Part shown: positions 26,221 through 36,422 of the stretch, piece by piece
Numbering within the stretch: position 1 is the stretch's first letter
How the letters are laid out: each line of letters begins with the position of its first letter
NCBI GenBank assembly: GCA_022819585.1
Contig: JAJEGY010000035.1
Location: 1-64,000, forward strand
From: Dehalococcoidia bacterium
Lineage (GTDB): Bacteria > Chloroflexota > Dehalococcoidia > Lucifugimonadales > Lucifugimonadaceae
Length of the DNA stretch: 64,000 nt
Reading direction: 5' to 3'
Position numbers and translations under genes: made by a program
The notes under the pieces: model-generated
The model's input: only the letters and a program-made list of their open reading frames with translations
Told to the model about the DNA's origin: nothing
Databases searched by the model: none

Positions 26221-27338
26221 GTGTCAGCAATTCTCAAATAAGCCGCGACCCCAAGCGCTACGAACGGATCAAGCTGGCCTTCGGTCTGGCAAATCTGCTC
26301 ATCTACATCCTCATCCCCGCCGCCGTCCTCCTAACGGGCTTCTCCGCATCAACGCGGGATTGGATCGCAGATTGGACGGGCGGGTACGTGATCTTAGGCG
26401 CAATTGCCTACATAGTCATCGGGTCTCTGGTACTCGAACTGATCACACTTCCGCTTGGTTACTTCTCAGGCCATGTCATTGAGCAACGATACGGTCTTAA
26501 CCGAAGGTCTGTTTCGGGATGGGTGAAGGACTGGTTAAAGGGGCTGGGCGTCCAAACGGCGCTTCTGGCAGTGTTCGTGGGGTGCATCTACGCGCTGTTG
26601 GCTGCTGATCCCGATCTCTGGTGGGTATGGGCTTGGTTGGTGTTCTCCGCGATCTCGATCTTCATGGCCGCAATCGCTCCGGTCGTTCTAATGCCGATCT
26701 TCTTCAAATTCGAGCCTTTGCCGGACGGTGATTTGAAAGATCGCTTGATCCAGCTTTCCGAGAAGCTGGGGACGTTCGTGCAGGGGGCCTACATCTGGAA
26801 GTTGGGCGATCGCACAGAGAAGGCCAATGCCGCGCTCGCAGGTTGGGGCAAAACTCGCCGCATCATCATCTCAGACACGTTGCTGGAGAGCCATGATGCG
26901 GACGAAATCGAAGTAATCATCGCGCACGAGATGGGACATCACGTCAATGGCGACATCTGGCGAGGCATCGTAGTTCAGATAATCATCATCTTCGTCTCGA
27001 TGTGGGTCATCGACCTGGCTCTGGGCGCGTGGTCCGGATACTTCGGGTTGGACGGGACTTTGTCCGACTTCGCCAATCTACCTTTGCTGGCATTGGTGAG
27101 CACCGCTGTAGGACTTGTAGCTTTGCCGTTGGCCAACGCCTACTCACGACGCCGTGAAACTGCCGCGGACGATTTCGCCATCGAGGTCACGGGAATGCGC
27201 TCAGAGTTCATCAGCGCGATGGAGAAGTTGGCAACGCGCAATCTGTCAAATGCGGAACCTCATCCATTGATTGAGGCAGTATTGCACAGCCACCCCAGTG
27301 TTAGTCGGCGGATCGGTAGAGCGCACAACTCGGCATAG
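26217..27338 (+). CDS. M48-family membrane metallopeptidase (Ste24/HtpX-like)
   Basis: 373-aa integral-membrane zinc peptidase. Four N-terminal hydrophobic segments, then the zinc site 'IIAHEMGHHVNGD' (HExxH), another membrane pair, and the third ligand region 'YSRRRETAADDFAIEVTG' (Glu of RxxExxAD). The size and the 'HPSVSRRIG' ending match the CAAX-protease-like M48A group, which does quality control or maturation of membrane proteins. The start overlaps the upstream stop by the ATGA pattern. Confidence 0.93.
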   Translation: MSVSNSQISRDPKRYERIKLAFGLANLLIYILIPAAVLLTGFSASTRDWIADWTGGYVILGAIAYIVIGSLVLELITLPLGYFSGHVIEQRYGLNRRSVSGWVKDWLKGLGVQTALLAVFVGCIYALLAADPDLWWVWAWLVFSAISIFMAAIAPVVLMPIFFKFEPLPDGDLKDRLIQLSEKLGTFVQGAYIWKLGDRTEKANAALAGWGKTRRIIISDTLLESHDADEIEVIIAHEMGHHVNGDIWRGIVVQIIIIFVSMWVIDLALGAWSGYFGLDGTLSDFANLPLLALVSTAVGLVALPLANAYSRRRETAADDFAIEVTGMRSEFISAMEKLATRNLSNAEPHPLIEAVLHSHPSVSRRIGRAHNSA

Positions 27339-27348
27339 GCACCCACAT

Positions 27349-30300
27349 TCACTCGAGCAACTTGATGCTCAATCTGTATCCACCAGTGGACAGCGATGAC
27401 GACACGACGATGTAAAAATCCTTCGAAGCGACCGCTTGTGCCCTCAATTGGGACGGGTCGCTACCCAGTTCCAACCCATCAGCGTCTTGCAGGCTCAGCA
27501 ACGGGAACTGAAGCCCTTCGGGTGTCAGATCTATCTGATAGGCCTCTCCCTCGGTAGACGTAAATCGGAAGAAATCTCGCTCGCCTTCCAAACCGATGGT
27601 TCCCGACAGGGTTTCACCGATTTCAATCCGAGTTGCGGCTGCGAAATCGTCGCCATGATCGTTTGAGTAATCGAAACGATCAACCGTCACTTCATAGTCT
27701 CCTACGCCAAGGCCCGAAATCCGCACGTAGTGCTTGCCCGATCTCGTCGCCTTCCAGATGAGATTCGAAGCATCGGATTCCTGAAGGTCACCCGCAGCAT
27801 CGTACAACTTAATGTCAGATCTAAGCAGACTACCGAGTTCAACTTCGATCAAATATAGCTGTCCCCGCTCAGCGACGAAACTGAACATATCGTGGTCGCC
27901 GTCGGTGTTACCGCCCACATTCCAACCGAATCCGGCGTCAAGACCGATTATCCCGGAAACCGTCTTGCCCAACGACAACGGCGTCGCGTTCCTGTCATCG
28001 TCGCCGTGGTCATCTCGGTAATCTGAATTAGAAACCGTGAACGTGTACGTTCCTTCGCTATACGCCTGTATGTACACGAAATAATTGCCGGATTCACGTG
28101 CTTGCCATGTGAACCTATTCTCCTCGCTACGTTTCAGTTCGGCGCCTTGCGAGTCGATTAAACGCATGTTGACATGCTCCAAGGTGCCGAGATCAGCCTT
28201 AACCTCGTAAGCCTGACCTGCAACTCCCACGAAAGCGAACGCGTCAAGATCCCAAGAGTTGAGGATGTATCCCGCGGTCGGCTGTCCGATCAGCACCACC
28301 GTCGCCTCGTTATCACGATGATCGTCAACATAGTCGGAAGCATTTAGCGATATCGTGTAGTCGCCGATGTCGTTGCTCCAGATGCGGATAAAATAACGCC
28401 CCGATTCGATCGCCTGCCAAATCAACGGGGACTGTCCTAACGCTATCCTCCCTCTCTGCGCGTTTACTAAGTCGACATAGAAGACGCTGTCATTCTCTGT
28501 TTCGACATTCATCGCAAACGACTGACCCGCTTCCGCATCGAAGTAGAAATAGTCGTCATCAAAGTCTGTGCCGATAGAGCCCGCCACGCTTTCAATGAAC
28601 GTGATCTTGGTTGCCGTTTCCGGCTCGTCGCCATGATCATCGATGTAACTAGAGACCGCAACCGAGATCGAGTACGATCCTTGCTTATCACCAGAGACTT
28701 GCAGGAAGACTTCGCCAGATGATTGCGCTTTCCATACCTGACGGTCACTGATGCTGCCGATACGATTGCGGTTGGTGTCGATGAAATTCACGATCAGGTC
28801 ATTTTGACCAATATCTGGCCTGTATACGTCGCTCAGCGACACGTCTATCTGATAAGCAACACCTTCCTCGACGCTGAATTTGAAGAAGTCACTCTCCCTC
28901 AACAACCCGATTGTGCCCTCGACTGATCCGCCAACCGGTATCTCCGTTGCTGCCTCGAAATCGCTCCCAAAATCATCAACATAATCCGAGACCGAAATCT
29001 CAAACTCGTATGGCAATGGCCCCGCGCCAGCAACCACTAGGTAATGGACGCCGCTACTCGACGGCTCCCACAGCAATGGCGCCGACGTGATGAACTCTTG
29101 CATACCGCTTGGATTGATGACTTGGATTGAGAAAAACGCCCGTTCGTCACCTGTGAAGTCGATCTCGCCCCAAACGCCGTAATTGAGATCCAATTCATAC
29201 ACAAGACCGGGCACAGCGATGAATTGGAAAACGTCCTGGTCGAAAATGGCATTGAACTTCGCATCGAGATTTCCTTCAATGAAACTCCCTATAGCGATCT
29301 CAGTCGCACCCTCCACCCCATCGCTGTGATCATCCACGTCCATGACTGACGGCAACGATCCGACGCATAGACCAATGCCGATCAAAGCGGCGACGCCATG
29401 GCGGTAGCCATCCAGATCAACATCCGTTAACCCGGTTCCAATCAAGCGCGGGAAATCTATGCGCTTCAATACGTGTTCCAAGCAAGCCTCGTCATTGCTC
29501 GTAAGGTGTTCTTCGATGGCCTGATAAGGCTGATGCAGGAATCCAAATAGTGCAACGCTTTTGAATAAGTTGGCGCCAGACTCGCTTCCCAAACATCCCC
29601 ATATGGCAACCTCCCAAGGTTCCGTGTTGCCATCAAAGACCGCTTCGTCAAGAACAATTTCGTAGCGATCCGAACCGATCTCGCTCCGAATGCAATCCCG
29701 CTCTTCCGCCGAGACCGCGTAGACAGCATCACGCCACACAAATCTCGGATTCGGTGCGAAATCGATTGGTATCGCCTCGTAAACCGGGATCGCCCCCAAT
29801 GGAACCCCGTCGGATTGCCCAAATAAAGAACACTCCACAAGGCTCGTAGACATTAATGACCGCCCGCTATTCGGATTGCCCAATGTATCGGTCGCAGCCG
29901 ACTCAATGTAACGGGCGAGACCTGCATAACTCAACACAGCGCGATAGCACGCGTCGATTTCCGCGAGCTCCGACTCAGTGCGCTCACTCGCGGGCGTCAG
30001 ATAGAGAAAAGTAGACAGGTACAGGCCGACCGCGTTCTCGTGCGAAAGACATTCCCAAACTGCCAACTCATGCCGATCTGTTACACGCTCCCTTGATACG
30101 ACGTGTCGAACAAGCATCGCCTCGAAATCATCCGCATCAAGCGCAGACCGGACACATGAAACCTCAACATCGCTTAACGTTTCGAAATACTCATCCCAAA
30201 GCGTCTCGTCATCGACGATCAGTTCTTCCATTTCGACCGCCATCTCCACAACCGCAGTCGGAGTCGGTTCCGGCAAGGGCGTGCTTGTCGGCTCCGGCGT

Positions 30301-30711
30301 GGGAGTATGCAGAGGTGTGCTCGTAGCTGTCGGAGAGGGAGTCTCAGCAGGTTCGGGAGTGTTCGTCGGCGTCGATGTCGGAACGACGATAGTCGCCGTT
30401 GGCGTATTCGTCGGGGCCATCGTAGCCGTCGCCGTCGGTTCCGGCGTGGACGTCGGAACCGCAGATGAAGTTGGTGATGGCTCGGGTGTGGACGTCGGCA
30501 TTGGCGTGCTAGTCGCCGTTTCGATCACTTCCGACGTTGGCGTGATTGTAGGCTCCACCCGAACCACCTGCGCAACGGTCGGCGATGGTCCCACCGTCGG
30601 TTCAACCGGCGTCGGCTCAGCAGTCTCACAAGCCCAAACAGAAACAGCCAACACAAAACCGACAGCGATCACAGTCAATCGCGTCAGGTGGGCGACGAAT
30701 AGACATTTCAT
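27349..30711 (-). CDS. Large lipoprotein with Pro/Thr stalk, Cys-pair helical units and six PPC-like repeats
   Basis: 1120 aa. Signal '[12 protein letters not shown]' with lipobox, then about 100 residues of PTSTPEPT-type stalk. Next come helical units with Cys pairs ('[18 protein letters not shown]...AVWECL', '[18 protein letters not shown]...AIWGCL'), as in the small lipoprotein at 15378. The C-terminal two-thirds contains six ~100-residue beta repeats, each opening with a pattern like '[26 protein letters not shown]' and '[17 protein letters not shown]', the bacterial pre-peptidase C-terminal (PPC) type, usually found in exported proteins. No catalytic domain is visible. It lies downstream of sucCD on the same strand. 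Confidence 0.82.
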   Translation of the reverse strand: MKCLFVAHLTRLTVIAVGFVLAVSVWACETAEPTPVEPTVGPSPTVAQVVRVEPTITPTSEVIETATSTPMPTSTPEPSPTSSAVPTSTPEPTATATMAPTNTPTATIVVPTSTPTNTPEPAETPSPTATSTPLHTPTPEPTSTPLPEPTPTAVVEMAVEMEELIVDDETLWDEYFETLSDVEVSCVRSALDADDFEAMLVRHVVSRERVTDRHELAVWECLSHENAVGLYLSTFLYLTPASERTESELAEIDACYRAVLSYAGLARYIESAATDTLGNPNSGRSLMSTSLVECSLFGQSDGVPLGAIPVYEAIPIDFAPNPRFVWRDAVYAVSAEERDCIRSEIGSDRYEIVLDEAVFDGNTEPWEVAIWGCLGSESGANLFKSVALFGFLHQPYQAIEEHLTSNDEACLEHVLKRIDFPRLIGTGLTDVDLDGYRHGVAALIGIGLCVGSLPSVMDVDDHSDGVEGATEIAIGSFIEGNLDAKFNAIFDQDVFQFIAVPGLVYELDLNYGVWGEIDFTGDERAFFSIQVINPSGMQEFITSAPLLWEPSSSGVHYLVVAGAGPLPYEFEISVSDYVDDFGSDFEAATEIPVGGSVEGTIGLLRESDFFKFSVEEGVAYQIDVSLSDVYRPDIGQNDLIVNFIDTNRNRIGSISDRQVWKAQSSGEVFLQVSGDKQGSYSISVAVSSYIDDHGDEPETATKITFIESVAGSIGTDFDDDYFYFDAEAGQSFAMNVETENDSVFYVDLVNAQRGRIALGQSPLIWQAIESGRYFIRIWSNDIGDYTISLNASDYVDDHRDNEATVVLIGQPTAGYILNSWDLDAFAFVGVAGQAYEVKADLGTLEHVNMRLIDSQGAELKRSEENRFTWQARESGNYFVYIQAYSEGTYTFTVSNSDYRDDHGDDDRNATPLSLGKTVSGIIGLDAGFGWNVGGNTDGDHDMFSFVAERGQLYLIEVELGSLLRSDIKLYDAAGDLQESDASNLIWKATRSGKHYVRISGLGVGDYEVTVDRFDYSNDHGDDFAAATRIEIGETLSGTIGLEGERDFFRFTSTEGEAYQIDLTPEGLQFPLLSLQDADGLELGSDPSQLRAQAVASKDFYIVVSSSLSTGGYRLSIKLLE

Positions 30712-30810
30712 GGGCGAAATGAGAACCAGAGGGATACGTCAAGACTCTAAAGCCAAGACGTTCTCATCTACAGCATCGGTGAACTATACGCCCAAATCAG
30801 GCGCAGAGTC

Positions 30811-31683
30811 TCACCCGAGGATATTCGCCATCGCTTCGCCGATATATGCCGGCGACTCAACCACTGTAGCGCCCGCTGCCTCAAGCGCCTTGTTCTTCTC
30901 CGACGCCAACCCGGCCCTGCCGGTGATAATGGCCCCTGCATGGCCCATCCGCTTACCCGGAGGCGCTGTCTGACCCGCAACCGTCGCAACCACTGGCTTC
31001 GTCACATTCTCCTTGATGAACTGGGCCGCAACCTGCTCACGACTTCCACCGATCTCGCCGATCATCACAATCGCCTCAGTCTCATCGTCGTCTTGAAGCT
31101 GCTCCAGTACATCGATGAAGTTCGTACCCGGTATCGGATCGCCGCCAATACCCACACACGTCGACTGTCCCAAATTCACCGCGTTAAGCTGCGCCGCCGC
31201 CTCATACGTCAACGTACCAGACCGCGAGACAACGCCCACATTGCCCGTAGTGACCGCCGCGCCCGGAATAATTCCCAACTTGATCCGCTCTCCGGGATGT
31301 ATCAACCCCGGGCAGTTCGGACCCAGCAACCTAGAACTAGTCCGATCCAGATAGGCCTTCGCCTTCATCATGTCCTGGACCGGCACACCCTCGGTGATAC
31401 ACACTATCAACGACAATCCGGCATCCGCCTGCTCCAAGATCGCATCCACCGCGAACGGCGCTGGCACGAACACTAATCCTGTATTTGCCCCAGTCGCGTC
31501 AACCGCTTCTCTCGCCGTCTCGAAATACGGAATCTCATCCAGAAACTTCATCCCGCCGCGGTTCGGATGCACCGCCGCCACCATGTTCGTCCCATACTCC
31601 ACGATCCGCTCCGCCTGAAACGAACCGTCACGCCCTAAACCCTGCACCAGCAGGCGACAGGGATCTGCAACCAACACCGCCAT
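30811..31683 (-). CDS. sucD: Succinate--CoA ligase subunit alpha
   Basis: 290 aa. Forms with SucC the TCA-cycle enzyme that makes ATP/GTP from succinyl-CoA. The CoA-binding domain has '[28 protein letters not shown]', the signature '[21 protein letters not shown]' is complete, and the phosphorylated His is at 248 in '[12 protein letters not shown]'. Its ATG overlaps the sucC stop by one base, so it is translationally coupled. One point of difference: the usual TGKTGTFH-like CoA motif is 'LGRDGSFQ' here. Confidence 0.95.
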   Translation of the reverse strand: MAVLVADPCRLLVQGLGRDGSFQAERIVEYGTNMVAAVHPNRGGMKFLDEIPYFETAREAVDATGANTGLVFVPAPFAVDAILEQADAGLSLIVCITEGVPVQDMMKAKAYLDRTSSRLLGPNCPGLIHPGERIKLGIIPGAAVTTGNVGVVSRSGTLTYEAAAQLNAVNLGQSTCVGIGGDPIPGTNFIDVLEQLQDDDETEAIVMIGEIGGSREQVAAQFIKENVTKPVVATVAGQTAPPGKRMGHAGAIITGRAGLASEKNKALEAAGATVVESPAYIGEAMANILG

Positions 31684-32867
31684 TAGTTCGACCCTCCGTT
31701 GCTCATGTTCGCCAGCTTGTCGCGCAACACAATCGCCGCACTAGCCATATCGGGGGCGGGCGTAATATCCATCCCCGACTCCTCGAACAGCTGCAAACCT
31801 TCTTCCGCATTCGTCCCCCGCATCGCCGCAACTACGGGCTTCGTCGACCCTACCTCGCGCGCCGCATTGATCACACCGGTGGCCACAACATCCGACCTCG
31901 CAATCCCCGCAAACAGGTTCACCAGAATAATCTCGACATCCGGATCCGACACGATGATCTTGAAGGCATGCTCAATCCGGTCGAGATCAGCCGAGCCGCC
32001 GATGTCGAGGAAATTCGCCGGTTCCGCGCCTGCCCACTTCGTGATGTCCATCGTCGCCATCGCCAGACCCGCACCATTCACCATGCAGCCAACACGACCA
32101 CCTTCCAGCTTCACATAGGCCAGATCGAACTCCGACGCCTCCCGCTCCAACGGGTCCATCTGCTCGGGATCATGCCACTCCCGCAACTCCCGATGCCTGA
32201 ACATCGCATCGTCGTCAATCCCCACCTTCGCATCCAGAGCCAGTATCTCGCCATCCTCGGTCTCGATCAACGGATTGATCTCGACCAACGAGCAGTCCTT
32301 ATCTGTAAACAGCCGATACGCGTTGGCGATCAACGCGCTAGCAGGCCGAATCAACGCCGACGGAAAACCCAGAGCCAGCGCAGCATCCCTGGCCCGATAT
32401 GGCAGCAATCCGATCAATGGATCGCCCACGATCCGAACGATCTTCTCCGGATGCTCCTCAGCCACCTGCTCAATCTCAACACCACCTTCACGCGTCGCAA
32501 TAATCGTCGGCGCTCCCTCATCGCCATCCATCACGATCGAGACGTAATACTCGTGCTTGATGTCCGCCGCTGGAGTGACCATCACTTTGCTTACCGGCAC
32601 CCCATTCGGACCCGTCTGATGCGTAACCATCCTTGTCCCCAACATCCCCTTAGCAGCCTCAACAGCATCATCCACAGTTGCCGCAAACTTCACACCACCA
32701 GCCTTGCCACGACCACCAGCATGAACCTGCGCCTTCACTATCACCGGGCATCCCAGATCCTTAGCGGCATCACGAGCCTCATCCGCCGATTCCACGATCC
32801 GCCAAGGCAGAACCGGTATCCCGTATTCCTTGAACAGTTCCTTGGCTTGATATTCGTGAAGATTCAT
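31683..32867 (-). CDS. sucC: Succinate--CoA ligase [ADP-forming] subunit beta
   Basis: 394-aa ATP-grasp subunit of succinyl-CoA synthetase. N-terminus '[19 protein letters not shown]' is a family signature, as are '[18 protein letters not shown]', the Mg/ATP region '[29 protein letters not shown]' and the CoA-side 'GLAMATMDI' and '[10 protein letters not shown]'. It is the first gene of sucCD; the dihydrodipicolinate-synthase-like gene lies upstream on the same strand after a 113-base gap. Confidence 0.96.
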   Translation of the reverse strand: MNLHEYQAKELFKEYGIPVLPWRIVESADEARDAAKDLGCPVIVKAQVHAGGRGKAGGVKFAATVDDAVEAAKGMLGTRMVTHQTGPNGVPVSKVMVTPAADIKHEYYVSIVMDGDEGAPTIIATREGGVEIEQVAEEHPEKIVRIVGDPLIGLLPYRARDAALALGFPSALIRPASALIANAYRLFTDKDCSLVEINPLIETEDGEILALDAKVGIDDDAMFRHRELREWHDPEQMDPLEREASEFDLAYVKLEGGRVGCMVNGAGLAMATMDITKWAGAEPANFLDIGGSADLDRIEHAFKIIVSDPDVEIILVNLFAGIARSDVVATGVINAAREVGSTKPVVAAMRGTNAEEGLQLFEESGMDITPAPDMASAAIVLRDKLANMSNGGSN

Positions 32868-32980
32868 CCGTGACGGCGTGGTTGTGGGTCGCGACGACTC
32901 ATCGATTCTAGATGACGCGTTTTTCGCAATTGTTAACCGACGCGTTCAGACCACTCGATATCCAATCCAGACACGACGAA

Positions 32981-33877
32981 CTAAACCAGCAATCCCACCT
33001 CCCGCAACACTGCTTCAATCTCTGCCCGCGCCTCGTCAGAAACCGGCGCTAACGGCCTGCGCGCATCGCCATACTCCCAACCAAGCATCGACAACGCAAT
33101 CTTCGGCGCACCGATCGTCTGCATCACGGTCACATTCAACTTCGACGCGACCCTCTGCAACTCAACGGCCCTCGTGTAATCCCCACGGAAACCCGCGCTC
33201 ACGATGTCCATGCACAACGCCGGAGCGATATTCCCCAGCAACATGCATGCACCATCACATCCGATCATCGTCCCGAACGCCAGCAACGCGCCGCTGCAGT
33301 TCCACTTCCTCACCCCATCTGGAATCTTAGGCAAGACCTGCTGCTCGAACAGGATCGAGTGGTCCGTGATGTAAGCGAACACATTATCCATCCCGCACAA
33401 CTCAGCAATCACTGGCGGCGGAGCAGCCGGATCACCCCCGCGAGCAAACGTCTGATGGATAACCACTACTGGCACCGGACATCGCGACGTCACCTCCCCG
33501 TAGTACCTAACCAAATCCGACGGAGCCATCCCCCGAGGTATCCGCATCCGAATGAAGTCAGCACCGGCATTCGCATAGTTCTCCGACAACCGCAAAGTCT
33601 CTCGCGCCGACCTCTCATCCACTCCCGCAATCACAAACTTCTGGCCCTCATGCGATGAAGTCACCACCTTAACCGTCTCCAACCTCTCCGCCTCGCTCAA
33701 CATCGTCTCCTCGCCATTAGCCGTCACTACAACAAACCCGGACAACGGCGTCTCCAACCATCTTCCAACGTTCCGTTCCAGAGCCCCGAAATCGACCGAC
33801 TGCTCCTCGTCATCCTTGTACGGCGTCGGCGTCGGCGCCACTACTATCGGCTGGTCGGATGATGGTATCGTTGACAT
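32981..33877 (-). CDS. DapA/NanA-fold protein lacking the Schiff-base lysine
   Basis: 298 aa of the dihydrodipicolinate synthase/N-acetylneuraminate lyase family: 'VVVTANGEETMLSEAER' (the TTGE loop region), 'GVDERSARETLRLSENYANAGADFIRMR', and 'SGALLAFGTMIGCDGACMLLGNIAP'. Two catalytic positions differ. The conserved Tyr is His141 in 'VVIHQTFARGG', and the Lys of the GIK motif is Thr171 in 'VFAYITDHSI'. So classical Schiff-base aldol chemistry is not expected, and the function is open. It starts at ATG 33877, only 32 bases from the divergent selenoprotein candidate. Confidence 0.85.
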   Translation of the reverse strand: MSTIPSSDQPIVVAPTPTPYKDDEEQSVDFGALERNVGRWLETPLSGFVVVTANGEETMLSEAERLETVKVVTSSHEGQKFVIAGVDERSARETLRLSENYANAGADFIRMRIPRGMAPSDLVRYYGEVTSRCPVPVVVIHQTFARGGDPAAPPPVIAELCGMDNVFAYITDHSILFEQQVLPKIPDGVRKWNCSGALLAFGTMIGCDGACMLLGNIAPALCMDIVSAGFRGDYTRAVELQRVASKLNVTVMQTIGAPKIALSMLGWEYGDARRPLAPVSDEARAEIEAVLREVGLLV

Positions 33878-33909
33878 ATCGAGTTGGCCCTTTGCGCTAG
33901 CTCTGCGAG

Positions 33910-34758
33910 ATGCAAGCGAGTCTAACCTTGTTCGCCAAACGCTTCATCACATCACCTTCTCATCTTTTGCCGCCCGCGCTCGCCATCCTCTCGGTAGCTC
34001 TGATGGCATGCGGATCAGGTGATGAACCGGAGCAACTCGTAGAGGTCAAAACCACGGAAATAACCACTTCCGACTCCGTCAACGAACCCGCGCCTACGAC
34101 AGCACCGGTCCCGCAACCCACCTCCCCTCTGACTGCAACTACGGCACCTCCTGCAACTGTCACGCCTCAACCAACACAAGCACCGACCGCAACTACAGAA
34201 CCCACGCCTGAACCCCCATACTGGACTCAGATCGGCATCCGCGACGCCATCGAAAAATATCCGCCCCTAAACGAACGCACCGACTACGCCCTCCGAAACA
34301 ACCAAGAGTGGCTGAACGGCGAACCCACCTCGATAAAGGAGCTCCAAGACGCCGGTCAGATCGTCCTGATCGACTTCTGGACCTACACTTGATACAACTG
34401 CGAGAACACGTGGCCGGCCCTGAGGGCATGGCATGAGAGCTACAAAGACCACGGGCTCACCATCCTCGGAGTTCACACTCCCGAGTTCGAATTCGAAAAG
34501 AAAATCGAAAACGTGCGCGAAGCCGCCGAAGAAAACGACCTAGACTGGCTCATCGTCCAAGACAACGACTTCTCCACCTGGCGCTACTTCAACAACCGCT
34601 ACTGGCCCGCCAAATACATCCTCGACACCAACAACAACCTCCGCTTCCAACACTTCGGCGAAGGAAAATACGCGGAGACCGAGCAGGTAATTCGACTGCT
34701 TCTGACCGAAGCCGGGAATGATGTTGCGGGGATTGAGCCGACGTATCCTCTCAACTGA
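33910..34758 (+). CDS. Putative selenocysteine-containing thioredoxin-like lipoprotein (UxxC)
   Basis: Track ORFs 33910-34392 and 34513-34758 are one frame, interrupted only by TGA at 34390-34392. Read through, the product is 282 aa: signal with lipobox 'AILSVALMAC', a Pro/Thr stalk, then a TlpA/redoxin-type thioredoxin fold. At the active site the sequence is 'IVLIDFWTYT-(TGA)-YNCENTWPALRAWHESY'; homologues read FWTYTCxNC, so TGA replaces the first Cys (position 161), leaving Cys164. Downstream is strongly conserved family sequence ('GLTILGVHTPEFEFEK', 'DNDFSTWRYFNNRYWPAKYILD', 'FGEGKYAETEQVIRLLL'). It would act as an exported thiol or peroxide reductase. A pseudogene or a miscall is the alternative. 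Confidence 0.8.
34413..34432 (+). promoter_or_regulatory. Candidate bacterial SECIS hairpin after the in-frame TGA
   Basis: GCCGGCCC (34413-34420), loop TGA, GGGCATGGC (34424-34432) fold into an 8-bp stem with one G-U pair and a bulged A at 34428. The apical loop starts 28 bases after the TGA and has a G at its second position, as bacterial SECIS elements require. The hairpin overlaps coding sequence, as expected in bacteria. Confidence 0.55.
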
Positions 34759-34784
34759 ACCCGGTGGTGCCTCGGTAGTCGATT

Positions 34785-35486
34785 ATGGCCAGAATCCAGA
34801 AATATCCAGGAAGGACAGACGGTGGTTATACACGCATCGTGGGCGACGCTGCGCTGGGGAAGTTGTTGTCACGAACGCAGTCGGCGATCATCGCCGCAGG
34901 TACCGAATTGGAAAAAACCGTCTACGCGGAAGTAGAAAAACAGGGACGAGCCGTCACAGACTTGGATGCTTTTCTAGACGCGCCAACTTCAGTTCTAGGC
35001 GCTTACCTCGTCAACAAGCGGTCAATCAAAAGGTCTAGGCGCGTCCGGATGGGTCGCTCTGAACCTGATTTGGTCATATTCGATACGGGTCAAAGACATG
35101 TTTACATAGTCGAACTCAAAGATGGCGATATGTTCGACACAAAAAAGGTAGATGGCGAGTTGAACACGTTAATCACGTTTCAAAACGCGATATCACCCCA
35201 TATCCCTTACATGACCTCGATCCATTTTTGTTCATTCAATCAAACTGACAAAGCGCAAATCATCAGCGGATTCAAAGGAAAGATCGACGAAAACCAAGCG
35301 ATGACAGGTGCCGAACTTTGTCAGATATTACAAATCGATTACGAGACAATCCTGCAGCAGCGGCAGAGCGATGCAACCGCAAATCGCGCATTTTTCATCA
35401 ACGAATTGCTTAAAGACCCCACGATTCGAAAGGACATCATCGAGATTTTGGTCTCTGCGATTGAGACTTCAAAAACATCGCGATGA
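34785..35486 (+). CDS. Type II restriction endonuclease, PD-(D/E)xK fold
   Basis: 233 aa. The nuclease core is 'SEPDLVIFDTGQRHVYIVELKDGD': Pro94-Asp95, then Glu110-Leu-Lys112, a PD-x14-ExK motif. The gene is directly followed (46-base gap) by a DNA methyltransferase, which gives a restriction-modification pair. Recognition sequence unknown. Its codon use is AT-richer than the housekeeping genes, consistent with transfer. Confidence 0.85.
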   Translation: MARIQKYPGRTDGGYTRIVGDAALGKLLSRTQSAIIAAGTELEKTVYAEVEKQGRAVTDLDAFLDAPTSVLGAYLVNKRSIKRSRRVRMGRSEPDLVIFDTGQRHVYIVELKDGDMFDTKKVDGELNTLITFQNAISPHIPYMTSIHFCSFNQTDKAQIISGFKGKIDENQAMTGAELCQILQIDYETILQQRQSDATANRAFFINELLKDPTIRKDIIEILVSAIETSKTSR

Positions 35487-35531
35487 TGGTCTAGTAGGAA
35501 CATCCGACGCGCCAGCGTCTAGACTCCCCCA

Positions 35532-36227
35532 ATGACCGTCTACTCTAACGAACGAGCCTTCACAATCCCTCAAAGCTCCCTTCCTGACGGGTTACTCACC
35601 GACCAGCGTGTAACCATGGACGGCCTCACTCTAATGTCGCAACTCCCCGACGACTCCATCGCCGCCGCATTCTTCGACCCCCAGTACCGAGGCGTCCTCG
35701 ACAAACTCAACTACGGCAACGAAGGCGTCCTCCGAGGCAAGCAACGCTCGGCCCTTCCCCAGATGTCATCCGACACCATCGCCGAATTCATCCGAAACAT
35801 CCACCGCGTCCTAGGTCCCAGCGGACACCTCTTCCTCTGGATCGACAAGTTCCACCTCTGCTCCGGCATCGACGACTGGACCCTCGAAACCACCCTCGAA
35901 ATCGTAGACCTCATCACCTGGAACAAATCCCGCATCGGAATGGGCTACCGCACCCGCCGCACAGCCGAATACCTCATAGTCCTCCAAAAAGCCCCGAAAC
36001 GGGCCAAAGGCATCTGGACCAGCCACAACATCCCCGACGTCTGGGAAGAAAAAGCCCCCTCATTAAAAGGTGTCCACCCCAAACCGGTTGAACTCCAGCG
36101 AGCCTTAATCGAAGCTACAACCGCGCCCGATGATCCGGTTTTGGATCCTGCCGCGGGGAGTTTCAGTGTGCTTAAGGCGTGTCAGTTGGCGGGACGGACG
36201 TTTGTGGGGTGTGATGTGAATGGGTGA
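35532..36227 (+). CDS. DNA methyltransferase (beta class) of the restriction-modification pair
   Basis: 231 aa. Motif IV is 'AFFDPQYRG' (DPQY 49-52, a DPPY variant), and motif I '[14 protein letters not shown]' (205-211) comes after it, giving the beta order for N6-adenine or N4-cytosine methylation. '[14 protein letters not shown]' and 'HNIPDVWEE' are typical between them. It protects sites cut by the upstream nuclease. The start at 35532 follows the nuclease stop closely; no strong ribosome site. Codon third positions are C-rich, unlike the AT-rich nuclease. Confidence 0.9.
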   Translation: MTVYSNERAFTIPQSSLPDGLLTDQRVTMDGLTLMSQLPDDSIAAAFFDPQYRGVLDKLNYGNEGVLRGKQRSALPQMSSDTIAEFIRNIHRVLGPSGHLFLWIDKFHLCSGIDDWTLETTLEIVDLITWNKSRIGMGYRTRRTAEYLIVLQKAPKRAKGIWTSHNIPDVWEEKAPSLKGVHPKPVELQRALIEATTAPDDPVLDPAAGSFSVLKACQLAGRTFVGCDVNG

Positions 36228-36422
36228 AACTGCTGGACGAGAACGTTACGACCACAACTTCCAGATGAAATGCAGCTGCGGTACATGCAATCTCCTCGAG
36301 GCCAAAATCAACAAGAATGCGAAGGCATTAACCATCAGTTGTTTAGACCCGTTCCGGCAATCTTAAGGTCAGTTAGCGATGCTCTTCAATATGACCCGAC
36401 TAGCCAGCGGACTTGAACCAGA
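36228..36422. other. Convergent intergenic gap between the two restriction-modification systems
   Basis: 195 bases with no ORF that I accept and no clear terminator hairpin. Both flanking genes end here. Confidence 0.5.

Noticed and set aside
31485-32873. 462-aa plus-strand ORF
   Set aside because: Antisense to sucC/sucD, which are unambiguous; composition is Arg/His-rich.
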